Source of the DNA: Mesorhizobium shangrilense
Lineage (GTDB): Bacteria; Pseudomonadota; Alphaproteobacteria; Rhizobiales; Rhizobiaceae
DNA: 64,000 nucleotides
Assembly: GCF_040537815.1 (NCBI RefSeq)
Contig: NZ_JBEWSZ010000001.1
Span: forward strand, 4,712,001-4,776,000
Reading direction: 5' to 3'
The position numbers were made by a program, and so were the translations under genes. Below, one piece after another: positions 7,799 through 16,543 of this stretch; position 1 is the first letter of the stretch; every line of letters begins with the position of its first letter. Below the pieces are notes generated by a model that worked only from the letters and a program-made list of their open reading frames with translations, did not search any database and had not been told where the DNA came from.

Positions 7799-8814
7799 GT
7801 GTCGAGATTCTTGCCGCCGGCCCGATGCTGACCGTGCAGGACGCGGGCAGGAAGGGGCTCAGGCGTTTTGGCGTTTCGACGGCGGGGCCGATGGATGGTC
7901 CCGCCATGGCGCTGGCCAACGCGCTGTGCGGCAACGCGTCGGATGCCGCGGCCTTGGAGTTTGCCGGCATGGGTGGCCGTTTCAGCGCAAGCTGCCCGAT
8001 CCGATTTGCCGTGACGGGGGGAGATTGCGACATACGCGTCGAGGACCGGCGCGTCCTGCCGGGCGAGAGCAATCGGCTGAACCCTGGCGAAACGCTTAAA
8101 GTCGGGGCGATGGGGGATGCCGTGTGGGGCTACATCGCGTTCGCCGGCGGCATCGACGTGCCGCCTGTCTTGGGGTCCCGCGCGACTCATTTGCGCAGCG
8201 GATTGGGTGGATTCCAGGGCCGCGCCCTGCGCGTGGGCGCTATCCTACCGCTAGGGGAGGACAAGACGGTGGACCGCTGCCTGCGCCTTGCAAACCCTCT
8301 TGCGCCTGAAGCAGGCGGTCCGATCCGTATCGTGCTGGGCCCCCAGGACGACTATTTCTCCGTTGATATCATAGCTCGGCTGACCCAAACGGAGTTCACC
8401 GTCACGCCGCAACGCGACCGCATGGCCATGATTCTGGCCGGCGCGGAGCTCCCGGCTGCCCGCGGACATGACACCGTGTCCGACGCGACCGTTCCCGGCT
8501 CGATCCAGGTACCGGGCTCGCATCAGCCCATGGTCCTCATGGCCGAAAGCCAGACGACCGGTGGCTATCCAAAGATCGCCACCGTCATTACGCCGGATCT
8601 GCCCCGCTTGGCGCAACTGCCCGTTGGAGCGCGGTTCCGCTTCGCGGTTGTGTCTCGCGAGGAAGCCGAGGAAGCCGTGATCGCGCGGGCAAGAACCCTG
8701 CGGGCTCGGCTTGCCGACCTGCAAGCAAAACCCGAGGGCGTTTTGCAGTCGGAATATCTCTTGTCATGCAATCTGATCAGCGGTGTTTTCGTGTCAGAGG
8801 AATTCGTCTCATAG
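7795..8814 (+). CDS. pxpC: 5-oxoprolinase subunit C (KipA family)
   Basis: 339 residues of the biotin-dependent-carboxyltransferase-like KipA/PxpC family. Motifs include MLTVQDAGRKGLRRFGVSTAGPMD at the start, GYIAFAGGIDVPPVLGSRAT, and DGxPGSIQVPG-type and AESQTTGGYPKIATV segments later. It completes the PxpABC complex with the subunit encoded four bases upstream and pxpA on the other strand. In this family the C-subunit is needed for lactam ring opening. It ends 16 bases before the GntR start codon, in the same operon. Confidence 0.92.
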   Translation: MSVEILAAGPMLTVQDAGRKGLRRFGVSTAGPMDGPAMALANALCGNASDAAALEFAGMGGRFSASCPIRFAVTGGDCDIRVEDRRVLPGESNRLNPGETLKVGAMGDAVWGYIAFAGGIDVPPVLGSRATHLRSGLGGFQGRALRVGAILPLGEDKTVDRCLRLANPLAPEAGGPIRIVLGPQDDYFSVDIIARLTQTEFTVTPQRDRMAMILAGAELPAARGHDTVSDATVPGSIQVPGSHQPMVLMAESQTTGGYPKIATVITPDLPRLAQLPVGARFRFAVVSREEAEEAVIARARTLRARLADLQAKPEGVLQSEYLLSCNLISGVFVSEEFVS

Positions 8815-8830
8815 CTGGACAGGAGGCACG

Positions 8831-9493
8831 ATGACCACAGTCCCAAGTCTTGCACGCGATGCTCACCACAGGATCATCGAGATGATCCTGGCAGGCGCGC
8901 TCAAACCCGGAGACGCCTTGCAGGAGGCATCCCTGGGCGAGGTTCTAGGCATGTCCCGCACCCCGGTACGCGAGGCCATCAAGCGCATCGAAAGCGAGGG
9001 GCTGGCCGTGACCGAAGGCCGGTTCACCCGGGTTCGGCGGCTGGGCGCGGCCGAGATCGAGGAAATCTTCTTCTTGCGGCTCGAATTGGAACCAGCTTGC
9101 GCCCGTGCTGCTGCTGCAACGCCACCGTCCGACACAGCCGAGGTCGAAAGACGTGTGCGCGCCCTGATGCATGATGGTTTGGAAGCCGAACCAGACGACG
9201 TGCAATGGCATATCGACAACGACTTGCACGAGATGATCGCCCGGGCGGGCGGCAATCGCACCGTTGCCGATGTCATCGCCGGACTGCAGCGCAGGACGTG
9301 TATTTTCGATCACACGCAAGTGCCGGAGCGCTTCCTGAAGGGCTGCCAGGAGCATCTCCAGATCCTCGAGGCTATCCGCCTCGGCGACGGTGCGGCGGCC
9401 GAGGCCGCCATGGCCCTGCACCTTGCTCATGCGAGGGACGCGATCCTCGCGCGCCTGCAGAAGATCCAAACCCAACCACAGGGTCCGTCATGA
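8831..9493 (+). CDS. GntR family regulator, FCD domain (first of two)
   Basis: 220 residues: winged helix at about 5-75 (AHHRIIEMILAGALKPGDAL, SRTPVREAIKRIESEGL), then an all-helical FCD ligand domain with spaced His/Asp residues (DNDLHEMI, EHLQIL, HLAHARDAIL) that usually bind a metal and a small acid. The start at 8831 has GGAGG eight bases upstream; the longer frame from 8783 only overlaps pxpC. It probably senses a pathway intermediate and represses the locus. The stop codon overlaps the following dehydrogenase start (ATGA). The site at 6984-6998 is a candidate target. Confidence 0.9.
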   Translation: MTTVPSLARDAHHRIIEMILAGALKPGDALQEASLGEVLGMSRTPVREAIKRIESEGLAVTEGRFTRVRRLGAAEIEEIFFLRLELEPACARAAAATPPSDTAEVERRVRALMHDGLEAEPDDVQWHIDNDLHEMIARAGGNRTVADVIAGLQRRTCIFDHTQVPERFLKGCQEHLQILEAIRLGDGAAAEAAMALHLAHARDAILARLQKIQTQPQGPS

Positions 9494-10440
9494 AATGTCT
9501 AGTTGTCCAGCCCATTCACGAGGCTGGCTTGATCTTGCTCGAGACGCAGGGGATCGAACCTGTCCTTTGCCCTTCCTCGGACATGGAGACCGTCGCCGCC
9601 CACATCCCCGGTTGCGACGCGGTGATTACCCGCGATGCCGGGTTGAAGGCTGTCGCCTTCGCCGCGGCCGACCGTCTGCGCATCGTGGTGATCCACGGAA
9701 CCGGGCATGATTCGGTAGACAAGACAGCAGCGGCAGCGAAGGGTGTTCTGGTCGCCAACACGCCCGGTGCCAATGCGCGCTCGGTGGCGGAACTGGCGGT
9801 CGGCCTCGCGATAGCCGCGGCCCGCGGTATTCCCGCAGCCGACCGCGGCGAACGCGCGGGCCGCGCGGGCTTCCGGGAATCGGCGCGGTTCACGGAGCTT
9901 TCGGGCAAGACGGCATTGATCGTTGGCTGGGGCGCTATCGGGCGTGATGTCGGCCGCATGCTGGAGCAGGCCTTCGGTATGAGGATCGTCGTCCATTCTC
10001 CCAGGGCTCCGGACATCGGCGGCTACGAGCGCGCCGCCACCCTCGCCGCGGGGCTCGCAGAAGCGGATCTCGTTTCGCTTCACACCCCGATGCGGGCCGA
10101 GACGTCCCACATGATTGGGCGCGAGACGCTCGCCCTGATGAAACCCGGAGCCATTCTGGTGAATGTGGCGCGGGCCGGCCTGGTGGATGAGGATGCCCTG
10201 TGTGAGACCCTGCGAACCGGGCGATTGGGCGGCGCAGCGCTGGATGTCTATTCGGCTGGCGCTCCCACCGGTCCGCTTTCGGCGTTCCCGAACGTGATCT
10301 TCACCCCTCATCTGGGTGCGACGACCGAGGATGCGCTTCGCCGCGTGTCCGAGACCGCGGCCGGTCACGTGGTGACGGCGCTCGCTGGTGCCTTTCCCCC
10401 GACGACTCTCAATCCTGAAGTGTGGAAGGTTCGGGCATGA
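9490..10440 (+). CDS. D-2-hydroxyacid dehydrogenase (NAD-dependent)
   Basis: 316 residues: an N-terminal catalytic half (GCDAVITRDAGLKA, IVVIHGTGHDSVD), then a Rossmann NAD domain with GWGAIGRDVGRML and a catalytic-type Arg in NVARAGLVDED. The His of the C-terminal FTPHLGATTEDALRR segment is present. The usual Glu in the D-V-x-x-x-E-P motif is not seen; the sequence reads ALDVYSAGAPTGP. That may change catalysis or only displace the residue. The start overlaps the GntR stop codon by four bases; the long frame from 9205 is not credible. It may reduce the 2-oxo acid made by the D-transaminase, or act as an oxidase of a D-hydroxy acid. Confidence 0.85.
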   Translation: MKCLVVQPIHEAGLILLETQGIEPVLCPSSDMETVAAHIPGCDAVITRDAGLKAVAFAAADRLRIVVIHGTGHDSVDKTAAAAKGVLVANTPGANARSVAELAVGLAIAAARGIPAADRGERAGRAGFRESARFTELSGKTALIVGWGAIGRDVGRMLEQAFGMRIVVHSPRAPDIGGYERAATLAAGLAEADLVSLHTPMRAETSHMIGRETLALMKPGAILVNVARAGLVDEDALCETLRTGRLGGAALDVYSAGAPTGPLSAFPNVIFTPHLGATTEDALRRVSETAAGHVVTALAGAFPPTTLNPEVWKVRA

Positions 10441-11708
10441 GCGCGCGTTCCGCCCTTGCGGCCAAGACCATCCGCGCAACCGTCGAGCGCGTCGTTACCC
10501 GGGTGAACACGCTTTCGGCTGGCGGACCGGGCTGGACCCGCCCGTCCTACAGCGATCTCGAAAGTGCTGCCCACACGATGATCGAGGAAGAGGCTCTCGC
10601 GTTGGGGCTGGCCGTCTCTCGCGATGCTGCGGGCAATCTCTTTGCCCTGTTGAAGGGCCGCAACCCCCAAGCCATACCGCTCTATGCGGGGTCCCATCTG
10701 GATACGGTCGCGGAAGGCGGGGCCTATGACGGGCAGGCCGGAGTTGCCGGTGCCCTGGCCCTCGCCGCCGCGCTGCGCGCGGAGGACCACACGCCCGAGG
10801 CGGACCTCGTGATAACAGTCACGCGGGCCGAGGAAAGCGTGTGGTTTCCGGTCTCCTATGTCGGTTCCCGCGCGGCACTTGGACGCCTCGCGCGCGAGGA
10901 GATGGAGGCGAAGCGGGTCGACACGCAGCGCAGCCTGGCCGCGCATATGCGCGATCAGGGCTTTGATCCCGAAGCCGTGGCCAATCTCGTGCCGCCGCCG
11001 CCGGCCCGCTTCCTTGAGTTCCACATCGAACAGGGGCCGGTCCTGCACATGGCGGGCGAACCCTACGGCATCGTGACTGCGATCCGCGGTGGGTTGCGCT
11101 ACCGTTCGGCGCGGGTGAATGGGGTGTGGGCGCATTCCGGCGCGGCCCCTTACGACGGACGCGCGGATGCCGTCGTCGCCTTCTCGGAGCTTGTCATGGC
11201 GATGGATCGGGTCTGGGCGGAGAAGCTCGCCGAAGGAGCCGACCTGACCGTCACCTTCGGCCGCGTGGATGCCACCAGCCCTGCCCACGCCATGGCCAAG
11301 GTTGCCGGAACGCTGGGCTTCTGTCTCGACATGCGTTCGTCCGACGCCTCTACGCTCGACGAGGCAGATGGCCGGTTTCGCGCCGAGATTGCCCGCATCG
11401 AGGCGGCTCGTCCAGGCATCTGCTTCGAGCTCGGCCAGCAGAGCCGTAGCCAGCCGGCGCACCTTTCCGCGGCCATGGCGGGTTTCATAGCGGGCGGCGC
11501 GGAGGCCCGGGGGGTTAGCCCGCGCCGCATGCTTTCGGGCGGGGGGCACGACGCGGCCGCTTTTGCCGCCGCGGGTTGGGACAGCGTCATGGTGTTCATC
11601 CGCAATTGGAACGGCAGCCATTGTCCCGACGAGGGAATGGACTTGGAAGACCTCGCCCTCGCCGTCGAATCCGTGCATGAAGCCATACGCTTGGAGGGGC
11701 GCTTATGA
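10437..11708 (+). CDS. M20 amidohydrolase (N-carbamoyl amino acid/allantoate type)
   Basis: 423 residues of the AmaB/HyuC/AllC group of dinuclear metal hydrolases. Metal ligands are recognisable in AGSHLDTVAEGGAYDG, TRAEESVWF, FHIEQGPVL and SGGGHDAAAF plus GSHCPDEGMDLEDL. The dimerisation domain carries VNGVWAHSGAAPYDGR. Members remove a carbamoyl or similar group from amino acid nitrogen. In this operon it would act on the open-chain product of PxpABC-type ring opening. The start at 10437 is chosen because it overlaps the dehydrogenase stop by four bases; the five extra residues from 10422 are dispensable. Confidence 0.9.
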   Translation: MSARSALAAKTIRATVERVVTRVNTLSAGGPGWTRPSYSDLESAAHTMIEEEALALGLAVSRDAAGNLFALLKGRNPQAIPLYAGSHLDTVAEGGAYDGQAGVAGALALAAALRAEDHTPEADLVITVTRAEESVWFPVSYVGSRAALGRLAREEMEAKRVDTQRSLAAHMRDQGFDPEAVANLVPPPPARFLEFHIEQGPVLHMAGEPYGIVTAIRGGLRYRSARVNGVWAHSGAAPYDGRADAVVAFSELVMAMDRVWAEKLAEGADLTVTFGRVDATSPAHAMAKVAGTLGFCLDMRSSDASTLDEADGRFRAEIARIEAARPGICFELGQQSRSQPAHLSAAMAGFIAGGAEARGVSPRRMLSGGGHDAAAFAAAGWDSVMVFIRNWNGSHCPDEGMDLEDLALAVESVHEAIRLEGRL

Positions 11709-12337
11709 GTTCGGAAACGCTCGCGCAGGCGGCTTACCGCCGGATCAAACAGGATATCCTGCAGGGCCGTATCAAGCCGGACACTGTTCTGTCCGAGCGC
11801 GAGCTTGCCGAGCAACAGGGCATTTCACGCACGCCGCTGCGATCGGCGCTCTCGCGCCTGGAGAGGGAATGTGTCATCAGCCGCCTGCAGAATGGCGTCC
11901 TGCTGGTGCGCTCCGTCTCCGTCGAGCAATTGATCGAGATCGTGCAGCTGCGCCAGACGCTTGAAAGCGCCGCGGCCGCCCGCGCCGCCGAATTCGGCCT
12001 GACGGCCGAACTGGTCGAATTGCGTGAGGTCATGGCGGCCTACGCCAATGGCCGCACCGTTGCCTTCGACGACTTTTGGGCCGAGGATGACAAGTTCCAT
12101 CTTGCCGTCGCGCACGCCGCGCGGCTGGAATTGCTGCCGGCCATACTCGCCGAACAGCGTGCCATCGCAAGGCGCTGCACGATCACCCGCACCCATGACA
12201 GCTTCGCGGACCAGGCGCGCGAGCATATCGCCGTGATCGACGCAATTGCTGCCGGTGACGGTGCAGCCGCGCGCACTGCCATGAAGCTGCATTTCGAGAA
12301 TGTCCGGTCCCGGTTCCTGGGCTGGCTCTCGCGCTGA
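11705..12337 (+). CDS. GntR family regulator, FCD domain (second of two)
   Basis: 210 residues: winged helix at about 8-72 (YRRIKQDILQGRIKPDTVL, ISRTPLRSALSRLERECVI) then an FCD helical domain (ELVELREVMAAY, FWAEDDKFHLAVAHAA, AREHIAVIDAIAAGD, MKLHFENV). It overlaps the amidohydrolase gene by four bases. Having two different FCD regulators inside one operon suggests two signals, for example an early and a late intermediate, or control of two promoters. It is only weakly similar to the GntR protein at 8831. Confidence 0.9.
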   Translation: MSSETLAQAAYRRIKQDILQGRIKPDTVLSERELAEQQGISRTPLRSALSRLERECVISRLQNGVLLVRSVSVEQLIEIVQLRQTLESAAAARAAEFGLTAELVELREVMAAYANGRTVAFDDFWAEDDKFHLAVAHAARLELLPAILAEQRAIARRCTITRTHDSFADQAREHIAVIDAIAAGDGAAARTAMKLHFENVRSRFLGWLSR

Positions 12338-12360
12338 CCTTCCCATTCGAGAGAGATGAA

Positions 12361-13563
12361 ATGCCACATGCCCCGCTTCACGCCCCAGCCTTGTCCGTCG
12401 GACCGCCCGACGAACTGACGGGCAGTCAGGCGGTGTTTTCCACCGCCGAATTCAGGCAACGCGTCGCCAATATCCAGAAGGCGCTGCGCCCCACCGGAGC
12501 CGAGGCGCTCTTGCTGACCGGCCCGGAAAACATCTTCTGGACGACTGGCCGGCAGACCGCCGGCTACTTTTCTTTTCAGGCGCTTGTGGTGCCGCTTTCG
12601 GGCGAGCCCGTCCTACTGGTTCGCCAACTGGAGATGACGGGTGCGCAGGCCTCGACCTGGTTGACGGACATCCGCGCCTGGCAGGACGGCGAGGACCCGG
12701 CACAGGCGCTTGGCGCGCTGGTGGCGGCGCTGGGCCTGCGCCATCTGGCGGTCGAACGGAACGGCTGGTTCGTCAGCCAGGCACTGGCCGAGCGGATCGC
12801 TGAAGCGCTGGCGACGGTTCGCGTTTCCGATGGCTCTGGCCTGGTCGAGGGACTGCGGGCGATCAAGTCGCCCGCCGAGCTGGAGGCGATTCGTCGCGCG
12901 GCGGCCTACGCGCAGGCCGGCATGGTCGCCGCGATCGAGGCCTGCCGGGAGGGCGCCAGCGAAAATGACGTGGCGGCAGCGATGATGGCCGCTGCTATCT
13001 CCGCGGGCTCCGAGGCAATGGCAATGGAACCACTTGTTTCATCCGGTCCGCGCTCGGGCATTCCGCACGCCACCTGGCGTCGGCGCAGGATGGATGCGGG
13101 CGACGGGGTTTTCCTGGAACTGGCCGCCAGCCACGACCGCTACCATGCCGCGCTGATGCGCAGCGCCTGGATAGGCCCCCCTCCCGCCGAGGCCCAGGCG
13201 ATGATGGATGCCGCTTTGCGGGCACTCGATGCAGCGCTGGCGGCCATGCGGCCGGGCGAACCCTGTGCGGCCGCGCACAATGCGGCACAGGCGGTTATCG
13301 ACGCGGCAGGATATAACGCGGCTTTCCGCAAGCGCATCGGCTATTCCATGGGGGCGGCCTTCGCGCCGGATTGGGGCGAAGGTGCGATCCTATCGCTGTT
13401 TTCAGATGTGTCGCGCCCGCTTGAGCCAGGCATGGTCTTCCATCTGCCCGCTACGCTGCGTAGCTACGGCGCCTTTACAGTAGGCGCGTCGGAAACCGTC
13501 ATCGTGACGAATAAGGGGGTCGAGCCACTGTCCGACTTACCCCGGGCCATGACAATTCGCTGA
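12361..13563 (+). CDS. M24 family hydrolase, metal-less ectoine hydrolase/creatinase type
   Basis: 400 residues: an N-terminal creatinase domain (ALLLTGPENIFWTTGRQTAGYF) and a pita-bread domain. The usual metal ligands are mostly replaced: FLELAASHDRYHAALMR shows Glu and Ala where two Asp are expected, and GYSMGAAFAPDWGEG stands in place of the ligand His. The P-D-W-G-E-G stretch and the MVFHLPATLR and GASETVIVT segments resemble the ectoine hydrolase/creatinase branch, which hydrolyses amidine or cyclic C-N bonds without needing the metal pair. It lies 23 bases after the second GntR gene. Fold call is firm; substrate is inferred. Confidence 0.85.
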   Translation: MPHAPLHAPALSVGPPDELTGSQAVFSTAEFRQRVANIQKALRPTGAEALLLTGPENIFWTTGRQTAGYFSFQALVVPLSGEPVLLVRQLEMTGAQASTWLTDIRAWQDGEDPAQALGALVAALGLRHLAVERNGWFVSQALAERIAEALATVRVSDGSGLVEGLRAIKSPAELEAIRRAAAYAQAGMVAAIEACREGASENDVAAAMMAAAISAGSEAMAMEPLVSSGPRSGIPHATWRRRRMDAGDGVFLELAASHDRYHAALMRSAWIGPPPAEAQAMMDAALRALDAALAAMRPGEPCAAAHNAAQAVIDAAGYNAAFRKRIGYSMGAAFAPDWGEGAILSLFSDVSRPLEPGMVFHLPATLRSYGAFTVGASETVIVTNKGVEPLSDLPRAMTIR

Positions 13564-13575
13564 CCCGACAGACGC

Positions 13576-14274
13576 ATGAGCCACGACATGGATTTCGTAT
13601 TCTCACCACCTGCACAACCTTCGCTTCCCGTGGCGGGAAAAACCGCGCGTTTCCCGGTGCGGCGCATCTGGTGCGTCGGGCGCAACTATGCCGAACATGC
13701 CCGCGAATTCGGCCACGACCCGGAGCGCGAGCCCCCATTCTTCTTCTCGAAGCCGGCGGATGCACTGCTGACCGATGGGCAGGGCATGCCCTATCCGCCG
13801 CAAACGCATGACCTGCATTTCGAGGCGGAACTGGTGGTCGCGCTAGGGACCGGCGGTCAGGATATTCCGCAAGATGCAGCGCTGGAGCACATCTGGGGCT
13901 ATGCGGCGGGCAATGACTTCACGCGGCGTGATCTTCAGGCCGCGGCGAAAAAGCTCGGACGCCCCTGGGATCTTGCCAAGGGCTTCGACTTTTCGGCAGC
14001 CTGTGGCACGCTGTTCCCAGTGGCGGCAGTCGGCCATCTTGGTCGCGGACGGATCGCCCTTTTGGTCGACGGCGCTCAGCGGCAGGAGGCCGATCTTTCC
14101 GACATGATCTAGTCCGTGGCCGAGATCATATCGGCGCTGTCTGCCTCGGTCACATTGAAACCCGGCGATCTGATATATACCGGCACCCCTGCCGGGGTAG
14201 GCGCGGTGGAACGGGGCCAGACCGTGCGGGTCGATATTGCGGGCCTCGGCAGCCTGATCACCCCCGTCGTCTGA
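13576..14274 (+). pseudogene. Fumarylacetoacetate hydrolase family gene with in-frame amber codon
   Basis: The frame encodes about 232 residues of the FAH family (RRIWCVGRNYAEHAREFG, LHFEAELVVALG, GNDFTRRDLQ, WDLAKGFDFSA, then [19 protein letters not shown]). A TAG at 14110-14112 breaks it after SDMI. Family members have Trp there (SDMIWSVAEI-like), and TAG is one base from TGG, so a nonsense mutation is the simplest reading; the frame and homology continue unchanged to the TGA at 14272. The upstream part alone (178 residues) lacks C-terminal core strands and is probably inactive. It is the last gene of the plus operon. A sequencing error or nonsense suppression would restore it. Confidence 0.85.
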
Positions 14275-14280
14275 CGGGGG
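14261..14280 (+). terminator. Hairpin at the end of the plus-strand catabolic operon
   Basis: CCCCCGTC and GACGGGGG are perfect 8-base arms around a 4-base loop, overlapping the FAH stop codon. It lies between the end of the plus operon and the convergent LysR gene. No T-tract follows, so it is a weak intrinsic terminator or a transcript-end hairpin. Confidence 0.5.
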
Positions 14281-14336
14281 ACTGGCCTCGCACTGGTTTG
14301 CGGCAGCGAAATCGGCGGGCTTTGATGATCCGGCAC

Positions 14337-15203
14337 CTACCAACGGGTTTCTTCGCAGGTCTCAACGAAAGCTCGTATTGCAGCGATTCGGGGGCCGGAG
14401 CGTGTCCAGAGCACGCCGACCCTTCGGCGCTCGCTTTCGACAAGGGGGATCTTGCGCAGCCGCAGCCCCTCGGGCCAGGGCGGTGACCAGTCCGGCACGA
14501 TGGACACCCCTAGTCCCCGGCTGACCAGCGCGGCAATGGAGTCCAGCGCGTCAAGCTCCAGCCATTCGCGCACCTTCAGCCTGTGCTGCCGCAGGTAACC
14601 ATCGACGATCTGGCCGCCCCACTGGTTTCTGTCGTAGCGGATGAAGCGCGCGGTCCTGATCGCTGCCTCGGGGTGGCTAACCTCCATAGCCTCGGGCACG
14701 ATCAGCACAAGTGGCTCTTCGCGCAGGGTCATCCACCCAGTCGACTTCGGAATCTGGAAAGGCGGCTGCACGATCACCGCAGCATCGATCTCTTCCGATA
14801 GAACGCTGCGGTAAAGGTCCATGGAAGAGCCGGGCCGAATGAAGAACTCGATGCGCGGATAGCGCTGGCTCATCGAGGCGATGACCTCCGGCAGAAGGCC
14901 GGTCAGTCCCGTCGCCGTCGAACCGAGCCGCAATTCCCCGGCGGGCAGATCATTGGCGGCGATGGCACGCAGGTCACGCGCGCCCTCGATCAATTGGCGA
15001 GCCTTCTGCAGGACGGCTAGGCCAGAGGCTGTTGGCCGTACCGTCCGCCCTGCGCGGCCAACCAAGGAATGGCCCAGTTCCTGCTCGAGCGCCTTCAGCC
15101 GCTGCGCCACCGCCGCGGAGGTGAGGTTCAGTCGTCGCGCCGCCTCGGCAATGGAGCCGCAATTGGCAACCTCCACGAAGCTCTCCAGAAAGCGTATGTC
15201 CAT
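14337..15203 (-). CDS. LysR family transcriptional regulator
   Basis: 288 residues. The N-terminus (MDIRFLESFVEVANCGSIAEAARRLNLTSAAVAQRLKALE) is a LysR winged helix, followed by a periplasmic-binding-like sensor domain (LRLGSTATGLTGLLPEVIASM, WMTLREEPLVLIVPE, LVSRGLGVSIVPDW). It is divergent from the aminotransferase gene across 125 bases, the classic arrangement in which a LysR protein controls its neighbour and itself. It converges with the pxpB operon. Confidence 0.92.
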   Translation of the reverse strand: MDIRFLESFVEVANCGSIAEAARRLNLTSAAVAQRLKALEQELGHSLVGRAGRTVRPTASGLAVLQKARQLIEGARDLRAIAANDLPAGELRLGSTATGLTGLLPEVIASMSQRYPRIEFFIRPGSSMDLYRSVLSEEIDAAVIVQPPFQIPKSTGWMTLREEPLVLIVPEAMEVSHPEAAIRTARFIRYDRNQWGGQIVDGYLRQHRLKVREWLELDALDSIAALVSRGLGVSIVPDWSPPWPEGLRLRKIPLVESERRRVGVLWTRSGPRIAAIRAFVETCEETRW

Positions 15204-15328
15204 ACGTCACATTTTCTATCTTCTAATGCTAGCACAACAGAGATTTTACTGCCTGTTGCCGCAATCTACAATGGTTGGCAAATGGGCTGACCGGCCCATG
15301 CCCCGGCCCAAGATCCAAGGAGTTCCCG

Positions 15329-16543
15329 ATGTCCATCCAGGACAAGTTCAGCAAGCTCGGCACCGACAATGCTCCCGGCCAGGAGGTGCGCCAGCAGTCG
15401 AGCGACCTCAATACATTGTTGCGCGGCGAGACTCTGCCGGGCGTGCCCGTCGATTTCTCGCATGGCGATGTCGATGCCTTCACGCCGACGCCCGGCGCCT
15501 TCGAGATTTTCGCCGACGGTGTTCGTCGCGGCGGGCAGCAGGCCTATACAGAATATCGCGGAGCCAGCCGGATACGTGAGGAATTGGCCGGCAAGCTGGC
15601 CGCCTTCACCGGCGCTCCGGTCGATGCGGCGAACGGAATGATCCTGACGCCCGGCACGCAGGGCGCGCTGTTTCTGGCCGTCGCCAGCACGGTCACGCGC
15701 GGCGACAAGGTGGCCATCGTCCAGCCCGACTATTTCGCCAACCGCAAGCTGGTCGAGTTCTTTGAAGGCGAGATCGTCCCTGTGCGGCTCGACTACATGA
15801 AGTCCGATGCCGCGGCTGGGCTCGACCTCGATCAGCTGGAAGATGCCTTCCGGCAGGGGGCGAAGGTGTTCGTCTTTTCCAACCCGAACAATCCGGCGGG
15901 CGTGGTCTATTCCGAAGCCGAGATCCGGCGGATCGCTGACCTGGCGAACATCTATGGTGCCACCGTCATCGCCGATCAGCTCTATTCACGCCTTCGCTAT
16001 ACGGATGTGGCCTATGCCCACTTGCGCGCGACCGGCATCAATCCCGCCAATGTCATCACCATCATGGGTCCGTCCAAGACGGAATCGCTGAGCGGCTACC
16101 GGCTTGGCGTGGCCTTCGGCGCGCCGAAGCTGATCGAGCGCATGGAGAAGCTCCAGGCGATCGTGTCGTTACGCGCCGCCGGCTACAATCAAGCCGTGCT
16201 GCAAACATGGTTTTCGGAACCCGGGAACTGGATGGATGAGCGGATCCGCCTGCACCAGGCCATCCGTGATGATCTGCTGAAGGTGCTGCGCGCCGCGGAT
16301 GGCGTCGAAGCCCGCGCCCCTCAGGCAGGCAGCTACCTGTTCCCGCGCCTGCCTGAACTCGCCGTGGCCCCGCCAGACTTCGTGCGCATCCTGCGGCTCC
16401 AGGCCGGTGTTATCGTCACGCCTGGCACCGAATTCGGACCACATTCAGCAAACAGCGTGCGGTTGAACTTCTCGCAGGACCACGCGGCGGCCGTGAATGC
16501 GGTCGAACGCCTGGTCGAACTCGTTGGTCGCTATCGAGCATGA
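15329..16543 (+). CDS. PLP-dependent aminotransferase, class I/II
   Basis: 404 residues of fold-type I. Visible landmarks are GMILTPGTQGALFLA, VFSNPNNPAGVVYS, VIADQLYSRLRY and the PLP-Lys segment IMGPSKTESLSGYRLGVAF, with the C-terminal Arg region SANSVRLNFS. It transfers an amino group between an amino acid and a 2-oxo acid; specificity is not evident. The ATG at 15329 has AAGGAG about seven bases upstream; the 18 residues before it lack homology. It overlaps ridA-like by four bases and is probably controlled by the divergent LysR regulator. Confidence 0.9.
   Translation: MSIQDKFSKLGTDNAPGQEVRQQSSDLNTLLRGETLPGVPVDFSHGDVDAFTPTPGAFEIFADGVRRGGQQAYTEYRGASRIREELAGKLAAFTGAPVDAANGMILTPGTQGALFLAVASTVTRGDKVAIVQPDYFANRKLVEFFEGEIVPVRLDYMKSDAAAGLDLDQLEDAFRQGAKVFVFSNPNNPAGVVYSEAEIRRIADLANIYGATVIADQLYSRLRYTDVAYAHLRATGINPANVITIMGPSKTESLSGYRLGVAFGAPKLIERMEKLQAIVSLRAAGYNQAVLQTWFSEPGNWMDERIRLHQAIRDDLLKVLRAADGVEARAPQAGSYLFPRLPELAVAPPDFVRILRLQAGVIVTPGTEFGPHSANSVRLNFSQDHAAAVNAVERLVELVGRYRA

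Noticed and set aside
10365..11678. 437-codon minus-strand frame
   Set aside because: Antisense to the M20 amidohydrolase; composition is Gly/Arg/His-rich without domains.
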